Source: DASQHL01 sp963843685 (GTDB lineage: Bacteria > Chloroflexota > Dehalococcoidia > DSTF01 > JACRBR01). Taken from it: DNA of 64,000 nucleotides. Where the stretch lies: positions 10,332 to 74,331 of the forward strand of contig CAWJLO010000028.1 of NCBI GenBank assembly GCA_963843685.1. Direction: 5' to 3'. This document shows positions 37,011-47,544 of this stretch, one piece after another. Within the stretch, counting starts at the first letter, position 1; every line of letters starts with the position of its first letter. The position numbers and the translations under genes were made by a program. The notes under the pieces were generated by a model. It was given only the letters and a program-made list of their open reading frames with translations. It was not told the origin of the DNA and did not search any database.

Positions 37011-38546
37011 GTGGCTGCTATCACGAAGCCCGTTGCCCGCAGGTTCGCGCTGCCGGCGCTGAGCGTCCATGCCGTCGGGCTGGTGCTGGTGCCGCTGGCG
37101 GCGATTGCCGTGGCGCTCGTGCAGCCGGTGGACTTCGACTACTGGTGGCAGCGGCGGACGGGCGAGTACATCGTCGCGCACCTGGCCGTGCCGCGGACGG
37201 ACCCGTTCTCGTTCACGATGCAGGGGCGCGCGTGGGTGGACCACGAGTGGCTGTCGCAGGTGCTGATGTACCTGGCGAACGCCATGTTCGGCTACCTCGG
37301 GCTGTTCCTGCTGTTCATGGCGCTGGGCGTCGCGGCGTGGTGGCTGGTGTACCGGCTGCTGCGCGCGGAGGGCCTCGGCGAGATGCAGGCGCTGGCGCTG
37401 TCGATCGTGCCGGCGGCGTTCGGGGCGACCTACTGGCGAGCGCGGCCGGCGATGTTCACCGTGTTCTTCGTCGCGCTGTTCATCAGCGAGATGTTCGCGG
37501 CGCGGCGGGGCGAGCGGCGGACGATCTGGCGGCTGGCGCCGCTGACGTTGCTGTGGGCAAACCTGCACGGCGGCTACGTCATCGGGCTGGCGCTGCTGGC
37601 GATGTTCGCGGCGGCGCAGTGGTGGGACGGGCGCGGAGCCTCCGAACGTGTCGGACCGAGCTGGAAGCACGTCGCGATCGTGCTGGGCGTGGCGTTCCTC
37701 GTCGCCGGGATCAACCCGTACACGTACAAGCTGTGGCTGTACCCGTTCACGTACCTCACCGGCGGCAACGCCAGCCTGGCGCAGCTCGACGAGTGGCAGT
37801 CGCCGGACTTCCACCAGGCGCGCAACCTGCCGCTGGCGTTGTTGCTGGTGTCGGGCCTCGTCGTCGGGGCGAACGGACGCAAGTTCGACGCGTGGCGCAG
37901 CATGCTCGTGGCGCTGTTCGGCGTGATGGCGCTGCAGTCGATGCGACATCAGCCGCTGTTCGCGATCGCGTGGGCGGCGGCGGCGGGGCCGGCGCTGCTC
38001 GACCGGTGGCCGTGGTGGGGGGCCACGCCTGAGCGGCGTGCCGGGCCAAAGATGCTGAACTACGGACTGCTCGCCGCGGGTGTGGCGGCGCTGCTCACGG
38101 TCGTCATCGCGTCGCCGAACGGGCTGCCGCTGCGGGCGGCGCCCACCGGCGGGTCGATGCCGTACCCGGTGCAGGGTGCGGCGTGGATCGACGTCCACGA
38201 GCGCGGGGCGCAGGTGTTCAACCAGTACGAGTGGGGCGGCTATCTCATCGACCGGCTGTATCCGGCAGAGCGCGTCTTCATCGACGGGCGGGCGGACTTG
38301 TATGGGCCGCTGGTCGTCGATTACGACCGGATCGTGCGGGGCGACGGCTGGCAGGAGTCGTTCGACCGCTACGGCGTGAACGTGGCACTGCTCTCGCCGA
38401 AACTGCCGCTGGTGGCCGACCTGAAGGCGGCGGGCTGGACGGCGGGGTACGAGGACGCGGACCAGATCGTGCTGGTGCGGCCTGATTCGACGAGCGAGGC
38501 GCCGCCTGAATTCCTCGGCGGCGGCCTCTACCAGATTCAACACTAG
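37011..38546 (+). CDS. Multi-spanning membrane protein, GT-C glycosyltransferase-like
   Basis: About 511 residues with roughly ten hydrophobic helices and a soluble C-terminal domain of about 130 residues. The first external loop reads DFDYWWQRRTGEYIV and then VPRTDPFSFTM and WVDHEWLSQVL. Acidic residues at this position are typical of GT-C lipid-linked sugar transferases of the PMT/oligosaccharyltransferase type, but no specific family can be fixed. The C-terminal part has NQYEWGGYLI and VFIDGRADLYG. GTG 37011 is my choice; GTG 36954 is possible in frame. It may glycosylate exported proteins or lipids. Confidence 0.65.
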   Translation: MAAITKPVARRFALPALSVHAVGLVLVPLAAIAVALVQPVDFDYWWQRRTGEYIVAHLAVPRTDPFSFTMQGRAWVDHEWLSQVLMYLANAMFGYLGLFLLFMALGVAAWWLVYRLLRAEGLGEMQALALSIVPAAFGATYWRARPAMFTVFFVALFISEMFAARRGERRTIWRLAPLTLLWANLHGGYVIGLALLAMFAAAQWWDGRGASERVGPSWKHVAIVLGVAFLVAGINPYTYKLWLYPFTYLTGGNASLAQLDEWQSPDFHQARNLPLALLLVSGLVVGANGRKFDAWRSMLVALFGVMALQSMRHQPLFAIAWAAAAGPALLDRWPWWGATPERRAGPKMLNYGLLAAGVAALLTVVIASPNGLPLRAAPTGGSMPYPVQGAAWIDVHERGAQVFNQYEWGGYLIDRLYPAERVFIDGRADLYGPLVVDYDRIVRGDGWQESFDRYGVNVALLSPKLPLVADLKAAGWTAGYEDADQIVLVRPDSTSEAPPEFLGGGLYQIQH

Positions 38547-38648
38547 ACGCCCGGAACATCGCCCCGAATTCGTAAGCTGCGGCTATTGACGGCGTGTCCA
38601 GATGCGACTATGCTAATTGCAGACATATAGCCATAGATGGAGACGGCG

Positions 38649-39794
38649 ATGGCCATCACGCTTACCCCAGCCCGCACGACCGGCATCGAGTTCACGGTGT
38701 CGCCGTCGCTCGACCTGCTCAACGCGATGTACTTCACGTCCATCTCGGAGGAGCTGGAGGGCGCGGCGGAGTGGCCGAGGAAGACCCGGGCGCGCATGGA
38801 CGCGGGCCTCCGAGCTGAGCTGGACTTGCTGTTCTCGTACCCGCGGGGCGAGCCCGGCATCATGGGCGCGCTCAACGACACTGTGTTCTTCCATCGAGAC
38901 GCGTGGGGCGACGTCGAGGCGCTGCTGAAGTTCGTGCGGGAGTTGCCGGCAGAAGGGACGGCCGACCCGCGGGCGCCGGGGGTCCAGGGGATGGCGCTCT
39001 ACGCGCTGCGCTGGCCGGGGCACCAGGAGCCGTACGAGCAGCCGGCGCGCGCGACCGCGCGTGACGCCTTCGCCCGCGCGATCGCCGAGGAGATCGAGCC
39101 GGACGCGTCGTGCGCGACGTCGCCGCAGGAGCCGATCGATACGAAGGCGACGCTGGCGCTGTTCGACGACCCGGAGGGCGTGCGCGCGCGAGTGCTGCGC
39201 CTGATCCGCGCGTTCTACGACGAGTACTACCGGCCCGAGGAATCGGCGCGGTTGGCGAGCCTGAAGCGCGCCGTCGACGCACACGAGCGCGATCGCGGCG
39301 CGGCCGACGTCGAGGAGCTGACGCGCCGGTTGCTGGGCAAACAGACGTCGTGCCTGGAGACCGTGTGCAAGGGGCCGTACGAGCAGTACATCTTCGTGCC
39401 GTCGGCGGACGTCGGCATCTACACGTCGTGCATCGACTACGGACCGGTCCACGCGCTGTACTACCAGTGCGAGCCGCAGTTCCGCGGCGTGCAGGACAGC
39501 GACGACCTGACGCAGCGGATGGCGCTGGTGTATCGCGCGCTCAGCGACGAGCAGCGGCTGCGCATCCTGCACCTGCTGCACGGCGGGGAGTTGTACGCGC
39601 AGGAGATCATCGAGCGGACGGGGCTGCACCAGTCGGTTGTGTCGCGGCACCTTTCGTTCATGAAGGCGGTGGGGCTGGTGAACGTGCGGCGGCAGAACAA
39701 CATGAAGTTCTACTCGCTGAACGAAGAGGCCGGCGAGGAGCTGCGGCGGGCGGTCGACGTGTTCCTGCCGCGCATGGGCGCAAGATCCGGATAG
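38649..39794 (+). CDS. ArsR-family transcriptional regulator with long N-terminal sensor domain
   Basis: About 381 residues. The C-terminal 90 residues are an ArsR winged helix: MALVYRALSDEQRLRILHLL, ELYAQEIIERTGLHQSVVSRH (recognition helix GLHQSVVSRHLSFM) and VNVRRQNNMKFYSL. The preceding 290 residues have no family I recognise and carry several Cys residues (TSCLETVCKG, YTSCIDYG, YYQCEPQF). Ordinary ArsR proteins are about 100 residues, so the front part is probably a ligand- or metal-sensing module. ATG 38649 has GGAG 6 bases upstream; ATG 38637 is the alternative start. Confidence 0.78.
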   Translation: MAITLTPARTTGIEFTVSPSLDLLNAMYFTSISEELEGAAEWPRKTRARMDAGLRAELDLLFSYPRGEPGIMGALNDTVFFHRDAWGDVEALLKFVRELPAEGTADPRAPGVQGMALYALRWPGHQEPYEQPARATARDAFARAIAEEIEPDASCATSPQEPIDTKATLALFDDPEGVRARVLRLIRAFYDEYYRPEESARLASLKRAVDAHERDRGAADVEELTRRLLGKQTSCLETVCKGPYEQYIFVPSADVGIYTSCIDYGPVHALYYQCEPQFRGVQDSDDLTQRMALVYRALSDEQRLRILHLLHGGELYAQEIIERTGLHQSVVSRHLSFMKAVGLVNVRRQNNMKFYSLNEEAGEELRRAVDVFLPRMGARSG

Positions 39795-39843
39795 CAGGGG
39801 CGCAGAAAGCGCCGTAGGATCCCGCAGGGAAGAGGTGGCAGTG

Positions 39844-40047
39844 ATGCTGGGTCAAGATTCATACGTCCGGGAGAAGTTGCGAGAGCTGGAGAGCGCGCGG
39901 CCGCAGCCGGCGTCCTACTGGAGCGATCCGCCGAAGCGCCGCCGGATCCTGGCGCCGATCGCGCGGCGCGCGGGGCATCGGATCAGGCACGTCGGCGAGG
40001 CGCTGGAAGCGTGGGCGGCGCCCGTGGCGCGGGAGGCGCGGGGGTAG
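39844..40047 (+). CDS. Small basic protein of unknown function
   Basis: A 67-residue frame starting MLGQDSYVREKLRELES, rich in Arg and Pro, with no membrane helix. GGGAAGAGG lies about 8 bases before ATG 39844, and the gene ends 32 bases before a terminator. It lies just after the ArsR-type gene on the same strand. No homologous family recognised; coding status rests on the ribosome site, codon pattern and position. Confidence 0.45.
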   Translation: MLGQDSYVREKLRELESARPQPASYWSDPPKRRRILAPIARRAGHRIRHVGEALEAWAAPVAREARG

Positions 40048-40078
40048 CCGCGAGACAGCAAAGGCACAGGGCCAACAG

Positions 40079-40110
40079 AGAGGCGGGGCATTTGCCCCGC
40101 CTCTTCTGTT
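40079..40110 (+). terminator. Bidirectional terminator between the small gene and dnaK
   Basis: Stem AGAGGCGGGGC / GCCCCGCCTCT with loop ATTT, then TCTGTT. It lies 32 bases after the small gene and 27 bases before the dnaK stop on the opposite strand, so it can end both transcripts. Confidence 0.85.
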
Positions 40111-40136
40111 CATTCATTGGAAGCTGGTGACCAGCT

Positions 40137-42035
<1,899 letters not shown>

Positions 42036-42098
42036 TCCGTCCTCCTCATTCGCGTGCCTGGCACGGCATCCGTGTCCGCCGCACGCGTAGAACTCTGA

Positions 42099-42647
42099 TT
42101 AACTTCCGGAGCCTTCAGTCGCTCCGCCACCCTGCCCGACCACCACCATCGCCGGCCGGATCACACGGTCGCCGAGGCGGTAGCCCTTCTGGACGACGGC
42201 GATCACCTTGTTCTCTTCGCCGGGGCCCTGGCTGACGGCCTCGTGCTGCGACGGGTCGAAGGTCTCGCCGTCGGCCTGGATCTCCTCCACGCCGACCATC
42301 TCCAGCAGCGCCTGGAACTTGCGGTGGATGAGGCGGATGCCGTCCACCCACGTCAGCCCGGCGAGGTGCGTATCGACGTTCTGCAGCGCGCGGTCGAGGT
42401 CATCGATGAGCGGCAGCAGGTTGATGATGAGCGCGGCGTTGGCGAAGCGCGCGGTCTCGCTGCGCTCCTCCTCGACGCGGCGCTTGAAGTTCTGGAAGTC
42501 GGCGGCGGCGCGCTGCCAGCTCTGCATGTAGGACTGCGCCTTCGCCCGCTCGTCCTCCAGCAGCGCCTTCATCTTGTCCATGTCCGGCGGGTCGGTGCCG
42601 GGATCCGGGGTCCCCGCCCCGGCGTCTTGCTCACGCTCTGTCGTCAT
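42099..42647 (-). CDS. grpE: Nucleotide exchange factor GrpE
   Basis: A 182-residue GrpE: an acidic, disordered start, a long coiled coil (LEDERAKAQSYMQSWQRAAAD) containing the family motif ADFQNFKRRVEEER, then the beta domain with NVIAVVQKGYRLGDRVIRPAMV, seen here as VVQKGYRLGDRVIRPAMVVV (family signature). GrpE releases ADP from DnaK and acts as its thermosensor. It sits between hrcA and dnaK with 58- and 63-base gaps, in the standard heat-shock operon order. Confidence 0.97.
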   Translation of the reverse strand: MTTEREQDAGAGTPDPGTDPPDMDKMKALLEDERAKAQSYMQSWQRAAADFQNFKRRVEEERSETARFANAALIINLLPLIDDLDRALQNVDTHLAGLTWVDGIRLIHRKFQALLEMVGVEEIQADGETFDPSQHEAVSQGPGEENKVIAVVQKGYRLGDRVIRPAMVVVGQGGGATEGSGS

Positions 42648-42705
42648 TGTCCTCCTCGGTCGATGTGATTGCGTTTGGTCCTGTGGGCTGCGCTCGCGTC
42701 GCGGA

Positions 42706-43743
42706 TCAGCTCTCGCGGCCGGCGCTCTCGTCGTAGAACGTCGCCAGCATCTCGCTCATCAGCCCGGCCATGAAGCGCACGGCGGAGATCGTCTCCGAGT
42801 AGTGCATGCGTGTCGGCCCGAGGACGGCCATGGCGCCTGAGACGCCGCCGGGGACGCCGTACGGGCTGAAGACGACGCTGTAGTCGTGCATCGTGTCTTC
42901 TGCGTTCTCGGACCCGATCATCACCGTCACCCCGCCCGCGACGTCGGCCCTTGCCGGGATGAAGCGCGGGATGTTCCGGCGCTCCAGGACATCGAGCAGG
43001 TTGAGCATCTTCTCGCTGGTGTCGAACTCCGGCTTCCGGAGGACGTTGCGCACGCCCTCTGTGTAGGCGTCGCTGAACGACGCGTGGTCGGACGTCTGCA
43101 TGATCTCGCGCACGGCGTTCGCGACGTGCCACTCGAGCTGCGTCAGTTGCACCTTCGAGCGGGCGATCTCGGCCGCGCCGAGCCCCTGGAACGCGTCGTT
43201 GAGGTGGTTGGCGATGGCCGTGAGCTGATCCTGGTCGATGGGCTCCGGGAAGAGCAGCACCTGCTGCTTCACGCGCGCCTGCTGGAGGACCAGCACGAGC
43301 AGGGCAGACGTCTCCTGGACGCCGACGAGCTCCACGCGCTTGAGCCGCGCCTCGGCCGAGTGCGGCACCGTCACCACGGCCGCGTTCTCGACGGCTCGGG
43401 CCAGTACCGACGCCGAGAGCTGGATCCACTCGTCCTGGTCGCGGCCGGCCTGGTGGAACTGGTGGCGGATGGTCTCCTTCGCTTCGGCCGGAAGGTCCCG
43501 CTCCTCCATCAGCGCCTCGACGTAGTAGCGGTAGCCCTTATCGGAGGGGACGCGGCCGGCCGAGGTGTGCGGGTGGCTGATGAAGCCCTCGTCCTCCAGC
43601 CGCTTCATCTCGTTGCGGATGGTGGCGGCGGAGAACGGCAGGTCGAAGCGGCGCAGCAGCGATTCGGAGCCAACAGGCAGCGCCGAGTCGATGTACTCGC
43701 TGATAACGAGGCTCAGGAGGCGTCCGCGGCGTTCTGTGAGCAT
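42706..43743 (-). CDS. hrcA: Heat-inducible transcription repressor HrcA
   Basis: A 345-residue HrcA. The N-terminal winged helix reads LTERRGRLLSLVISEYIDS and ATIRNEMKRLEDEGFISHPHTSAGRVPSDKGYRYYV (cores ATIRNEMKRLEDEGF and HTSAGRVPSDKGYR), as in all HrcA proteins. A GAF-like domain follows, ending GVPGGVSGAMAVLGPTRMHY. HrcA represses heat-shock operons by binding CIRCE and is stabilised by GroEL. ATG 43741-43743 lies 15 bases downstream of the CIRCE element, so the operon is autoregulated. Confidence 0.97.
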   Translation of the reverse strand: MLTERRGRLLSLVISEYIDSALPVGSESLLRRFDLPFSAATIRNEMKRLEDEGFISHPHTSAGRVPSDKGYRYYVEALMEERDLPAEAKETIRHQFHQAGRDQDEWIQLSASVLARAVENAAVVTVPHSAEARLKRVELVGVQETSALLVLVLQQARVKQQVLLFPEPIDQDQLTAIANHLNDAFQGLGAAEIARSKVQLTQLEWHVANAVREIMQTSDHASFSDAYTEGVRNVLRKPEFDTSEKMLNLLDVLERRNIPRFIPARADVAGGVTVMIGSENAEDTMHDYSVVFSPYGVPGGVSGAMAVLGPTRMHYSETISAVRFMAGLMSEMLATFYDESAGRES

Positions 43744-43758
43744 TGTTCCAGATTCAAA

Positions 43759-43785
43759 TTAGCACTCGTGGTGGGAGAGTGCTAA
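43759..43785 (-). promoter_or_regulatory. CIRCE operator (HrcA binding site)
   Basis: A perfect inverted repeat TTAGCACTC, nine bases, GAGTGCTAA, identical to the CIRCE consensus. It lies 15 bases upstream of the hrcA start codon in the leader of hrcA-grpE-dnaK, so HrcA should repress its own operon from here. The promoter itself would be at or upstream of this site. Confidence 0.97.
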
Positions 43786-43846
43786 CGCGGGAAGTGTAGC
43801 AACCGCCGTTCGGGCGGGTCAAGAACGCGGCCCCGCCAGGGGGTGG

Positions 43847-44437
43847 TCACGGTGTCGTCGAGGCGGGAGGCGTGACGGCGATCGGGGTGCCGGCGGCCGT
43901 CAGGGTGTAGATCCGGGCGACGACGAGGTCCCAGTAGCCCTCGCCCAGCTTCGCGCCGGCGGCGTCGGCCTCGTCGACCTTCGCCTTCATGAAGCGCATC
44001 ATCATCTGGTTGGCGTAGGCGAAGTCCTGGCGCCCCGTCTGCCCGTACAGCCACTTCGTGGCGTCGCCGACCGTGTAGCAGTGGCCGAGGACGGCCGGCC
44101 AGTACCCCGGGTTGTCCCGGGAGAGGCCGCCGGAGTTGTCGTTCGCGCAGTCGTTCAGCACGCCGACAAGCGGGTCGACCTTGCGGAAGGTGACCACGGT
44201 GGTCGCCGTATACGGGATGGTGAGGCCCTGGAAGCCGTGGCGGATGACGCCCTCGACGTCTGCGGCCGTTGGGAGAGGTGCGGCGTCGGCGGCAGCGGTG
44301 GCCGTGGCGGCGTTGCGGATGCCTTCGGCCGTGCCGGTCTTCTGGGGGCCGGGGAGGCCGCCCCCCGAGCATGCGGCGAGCGTGGCTGCCGTGAAGAGTG
44401 CGCCGAGAAGCCAGGTTCGTGGAGTCACCGCCGGCAC
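43847..44437 (-). CDS. Putative lipoprotein of unknown function
   Basis: A 196-residue protein with a lipoprotein signal: TPRTW, hydrophobic LLGALFTAATLA and lipobox LAAC (about residue 22). The mature part is a low-complexity Ala/Thr linker and then a domain with TIPYTATTVVTFRKVDPLVGV, NDNSGGLSRDNPGYWPAVL and GHCYTVGDATKWLYG. Two Cys residues (NDCAND, GHCYT) could pair. No family recognised. It is probably exposed outside the membrane. It diverges from fabH. Confidence 0.7.
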   Translation of the reverse strand: MPAVTPRTWLLGALFTAATLAACSGGGLPGPQKTGTAEGIRNAATATAAADAAPLPTAADVEGVIRHGFQGLTIPYTATTVVTFRKVDPLVGVLNDCANDNSGGLSRDNPGYWPAVLGHCYTVGDATKWLYGQTGRQDFAYANQMMMRFMKAKVDEADAAGAKLGEGYWDLVVARIYTLTAAGTPIAVTPPASTTP

Positions 44438-44515
44438 TATAACGAACGGCTCCTACCGAATCGCCTTGGTATACTCGATCATCCCGCGCCAAGCGGGTCT
44501 GTCAACGGAGCTATT

Positions 44516-45550
44516 TTGATCGCAACCCGCATCGCAGGCCTGGGCCACTACCTCCCCGAACGCGTGATGACCAACGCCGAGCTCGAGCGGATGGTCGACA
44601 CCTCCGACCAGTGGATCCAGGACCGTACCGGCATCCGGGAGCGGCGCATCGCCGCCCCACACGAGACCTCCAGTTCGCTCGCCACCAACGCGGCGCGCAT
44701 GGCGCTGGAGGACGCGGACATCGACCCGGCGAGCATCGACCTCGTTCTCGTGGGCACGACGACGCCGGACGGGCTCTTTCCTTCGGTCGCATCGCTCGTG
44801 CAGGACCGCATCGGTGCGGTGAACGCCGGCGCGTTCGACATGAACGCCGCCTGTTTCGGCTTCATGGCAGCGTGGACGACGGCGTTCCAGTACATCGCGA
44901 CAGGTGCGGCGCAGCGCGTGGTCGTCATCGGTGTCGAGGTGCTGTCGCGGATCCTTAACTGGCAGGACCGCGGGACGTGCGTGCTCTTCGGCGACGGCGC
45001 GGGAGCGGTGGTGCTGGAGGCGGCGGAGTTCGGCGGTCCGCTGGGCTTCGTGATGCACAGTGACGGGTCGAAGAAGAGCTTCCTCTTCGCGGAGGGCGTC
45101 GGCGGCGCGCGCGACGAGCACGGCAACGGGCCGCCGGCGGAGCTGTGCTACATCAACATGGACGGGCCGGCGCTCTTCAAGTTCGCCGTGCACTCCATGA
45201 CGGACGCGACGCGCGAGGCGCTCGGCCGCGCCCACCTGGACGTGAGCGACATCGACCTGCTGGTGCCGCACCAGGCGAACCTCCGCATCATCCAGGGCAC
45301 GGCGAAGGCGCTGGGCCTGCCGATGGAGAAGGCGGTGATCACGCTCGACCGGTACGGCAACACGTCGTCCGCGACGCTGCCGGTCGCGCTCAGCGAGGCG
45401 TATCACGACGGGCGTTTGTACGATGGCCAGCGGATCGCCATGTGCTCGTTCGGCGGCGGTCTGGCGTGGGGCGCGATGATCCTGGAGTACAGCCGCACCG
45501 GCGTGGCGCCGGAAGTGGCAGCGCCGGTCGGCGCGAGCGCGCGAGGCTAG
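44516..45550 (+). CDS. fabH: 3-oxoacyl-[acyl-carrier-protein] synthase III
   Basis: A 344-residue KAS III: opening RIAGLGHYLPERVMTNAEL, WIQDRTGIRERRIA, active-site Cys in FDMNAACFGF (about 112), His in LVPHQANLRI and Asn in RYGNTSSATLPVAL. KAS III condenses acetyl- or branched acyl-CoA with malonyl-ACP to start fatty acid synthesis. The active Cys-His-Asn set is complete. Start is TTG 44516-44518 following CGGAG; the open frame extends far upstream without family sequence. Confidence 0.95.
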   Translation: MIATRIAGLGHYLPERVMTNAELERMVDTSDQWIQDRTGIRERRIAAPHETSSSLATNAARMALEDADIDPASIDLVLVGTTTPDGLFPSVASLVQDRIGAVNAGAFDMNAACFGFMAAWTTAFQYIATGAAQRVVVIGVEVLSRILNWQDRGTCVLFGDGAGAVVLEAAEFGGPLGFVMHSDGSKKSFLFAEGVGGARDEHGNGPPAELCYINMDGPALFKFAVHSMTDATREALGRAHLDVSDIDLLVPHQANLRIIQGTAKALGLPMEKAVITLDRYGNTSSATLPVALSEAYHDGRLYDGQRIAMCSFGGGLAWGAMILEYSRTGVAPEVAAPVGASARG

Positions 45551-45864
45551 GATCCTCGGGCCTATTGGCCTTCCCGAACTTCTGATTCTGCTGTTCTTCG
45601 CGCCGTTCCTGATTGCGGGCTGATCGACCTGGTTCTTCGTCAGGAGATCCGGACGCGACGAGTAGCGATTCGCGGGGGCCGGATCGCAGAACGCGGCCGC
45701 CTGCCCCTCGCACCGGCACGATTCTAGCATCGATGGGGATCCCGCAACCCGAGCTCCTGCTGGAGGTTCGCTGATCGTGACACCCCTGAAGTAGGGAACG
45801 TCCGCGTTGACCCGCTTGATCGGCCATCCGTACAATGCGCGGGGCGGGCGGAAGGATCCATTTG
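45551..45864. other. Intergenic region, no supported gene
   Basis: About 310 bases between fabH and the secreted repeat protein. A short frame GLPELLILLFFAPFLIAG (45564-45623) recalls the N-terminus of TatA-like proteins but has only an ATT start and stops after 19 codons. Nothing else is supported. Confidence 0.35.
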
Positions 45865-47451
45865 ATGCCGCATCTCCGGACTGGCGTCGTCGCGCGATTC
45901 GCGGCGGCGTTCACGATGACCGCCCTGGCGATGTCCGCGCTCGCCACAACGTGCAACCCCATCACCCAGGATGCGCCCGGCGGCGCGCCGTTCACCTCGG
46001 CCTCGTTCACCTTCGGCGTCGAGAATTCGTGGATCCGCGTCCAGAACGTGGGCCAGGCGGACGCCAACGTCACCGTCAGCTACTTCAACGAGCAGGGCAA
46101 CCAGATCGCACAGGACGCCTGCCCGTCGGGCGCGTGCCCCGCTCTGGGCCCCGGGCAAGGCTGGACGTTCTTCCAGCAGGATAATCCGGCGCTGCCGTCC
46201 GGCTATAAGGGATCGGCCCTGGTGGAGAGCGACCAGCCGGTCGTCGCGCTCCAGGCGAAGGACATCCGCCGCGGCGGCGAGTTCATGATCGACGGCAACA
46301 CGACGACGGTGCAGTCGGGGTCGAGCAAGATGTACCTTCCGCTGATCGCCAACCGCGACGGCGCGCAGAACGACTCCATGGGCCGCTTCGCCGTGCAGAA
46401 CCTCAGCTCGACCGCGACCGCGTGCGTCGGCATCACCTACCTGAGCAACGCGACCGACAGCGAGATCGCCTGGGACCCGTACAAGCCGGGGACGAAGGGC
46501 AAGGCGATCGCCGGCTGCTCGAAGGGGGGCCGGCCGCTGGCGCCGCGTGCGACGCTGTTCCGCGATCCCGACACGTTCGGCGTGCCCTCCAACTTCACGG
46601 GAAGCGTCCGCATCGAGACCTACGACAACGACCAGGGCGTGAAAGCCTCCGACCAGAAGCTCACGGCCACCGCCGACTCGTGGAACTCGCTCTACAACCT
46701 CTTCGCGTCGTATCGCGCGCTGGACGAGAGCGACCTGAGCACGACGGTGCTGCTGCCCCTCGTCGACCGGCAGGTTGGGCCGCAGAACGGCTTCAGCACG
46801 CGCTTCCAGATCGAGAACAAGGACCCGAAGAAACCAGCCCAGGTGACGTTGCGCTTCGAGGGGTTTGACCTGGACCACGGCAACGCATTCGTCGCGAAGC
46901 AGAACACGATCACCGTCAACGGCGCCCGGCTGTGCTTCCAGGACCGCGATGACTTCGCCAACTGCCTCGCGTCCGGTGACGCGCTGCCGCACAACTTCGT
47001 CGGCACGGCGAAGCTGACGTCCACGCAGCCGATCGGCGTCATCGTCGACCGCGGCACGCAGTTCGGCGAGACCTTCACGAACTATCGCGGCTTCCAGCCG
47101 AACGACGGTTCGACGCGCGTGCTGCTGCCCGTGCTGAACAAGAACTACGGGCCGGTGCCGCCCGCCGCCGGCTGGAACTCGTGGTTCCGCGTGCTGGTGG
47201 CAGACGGCGGCTCCGCCAACGTGACCATCCGCTACCTGGGGCTCGACCTGCCCGGCGGCGCGCAGTCGTACACGATCCCCGTGAACCGCGAGGCGACCGT
47301 CTTCCAGTTCAACGAGTCGTTCCTGCCGAACGGATTCGCCGGGACGGCGATCCTCCAGTCCGACCGGCCGATCGTCGCGCTCGCCGACATCTACACGGAC
47401 GTCTTCCCCGGCGATGACGACCTGCTCTACAACGGCGTGCCGCTGCCATAG
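45865..47451 (+). CDS. Secreted protein with four Ig-like repeat modules
   Basis: A 528-residue exported protein with a signal peptide (AAAFTMTALAMSALATTC, possibly a lipobox). Four related modules follow, each with a strand like SWIRVQNVGQADANVTVSY, a middle loop and an end such as LPSGYKGSALVESDQPVVAL. The matching ends are VPSNFTGSVRIETYD, LPHNFVGTAKLTSTQPIGVI and LPNGFAGTAILQSDRPIVAL. There is no membrane helix or basic tail at the C-terminus, which ends GDDDLLYNGVPLP. The modules look like beta-sandwich repeats of S-layer or adhesion proteins. Function unknown. Confidence 0.7.
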   Translation: MPHLRTGVVARFAAAFTMTALAMSALATTCNPITQDAPGGAPFTSASFTFGVENSWIRVQNVGQADANVTVSYFNEQGNQIAQDACPSGACPALGPGQGWTFFQQDNPALPSGYKGSALVESDQPVVALQAKDIRRGGEFMIDGNTTTVQSGSSKMYLPLIANRDGAQNDSMGRFAVQNLSSTATACVGITYLSNATDSEIAWDPYKPGTKGKAIAGCSKGGRPLAPRATLFRDPDTFGVPSNFTGSVRIETYDNDQGVKASDQKLTATADSWNSLYNLFASYRALDESDLSTTVLLPLVDRQVGPQNGFSTRFQIENKDPKKPAQVTLRFEGFDLDHGNAFVAKQNTITVNGARLCFQDRDDFANCLASGDALPHNFVGTAKLTSTQPIGVIVDRGTQFGETFTNYRGFQPNDGSTRVLLPVLNKNYGPVPPAAGWNSWFRVLVADGGSANVTIRYLGLDLPGGAQSYTIPVNREATVFQFNESFLPNGFAGTAILQSDRPIVALADIYTDVFPGDDDLLYNGVPLP

Positions 47452-47544
47452 GCGACTCGGGCCAGGACGCGCGCCCTTTGTGACTACAATGTCGGCGATG
47501 CCCGTGATCGACCGCACCGGCCCCGTCGAGATCGAGGACGCAGA

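Noticed and set aside
36159..38543. Very long minus-strand frame across the HAD and membrane-protein genes
   Set aside because: Pure antisense frame with Arg/His/Pro composition; the plus-strand genes have motifs and membrane helices.
45564..45623. TatA-like micro-ORF (GLPELLILL...)
   Set aside because: Only 19 codons with an ATT start, no amphipathic helix after it, and no tat genes nearby. It could be a remnant but is not supported.
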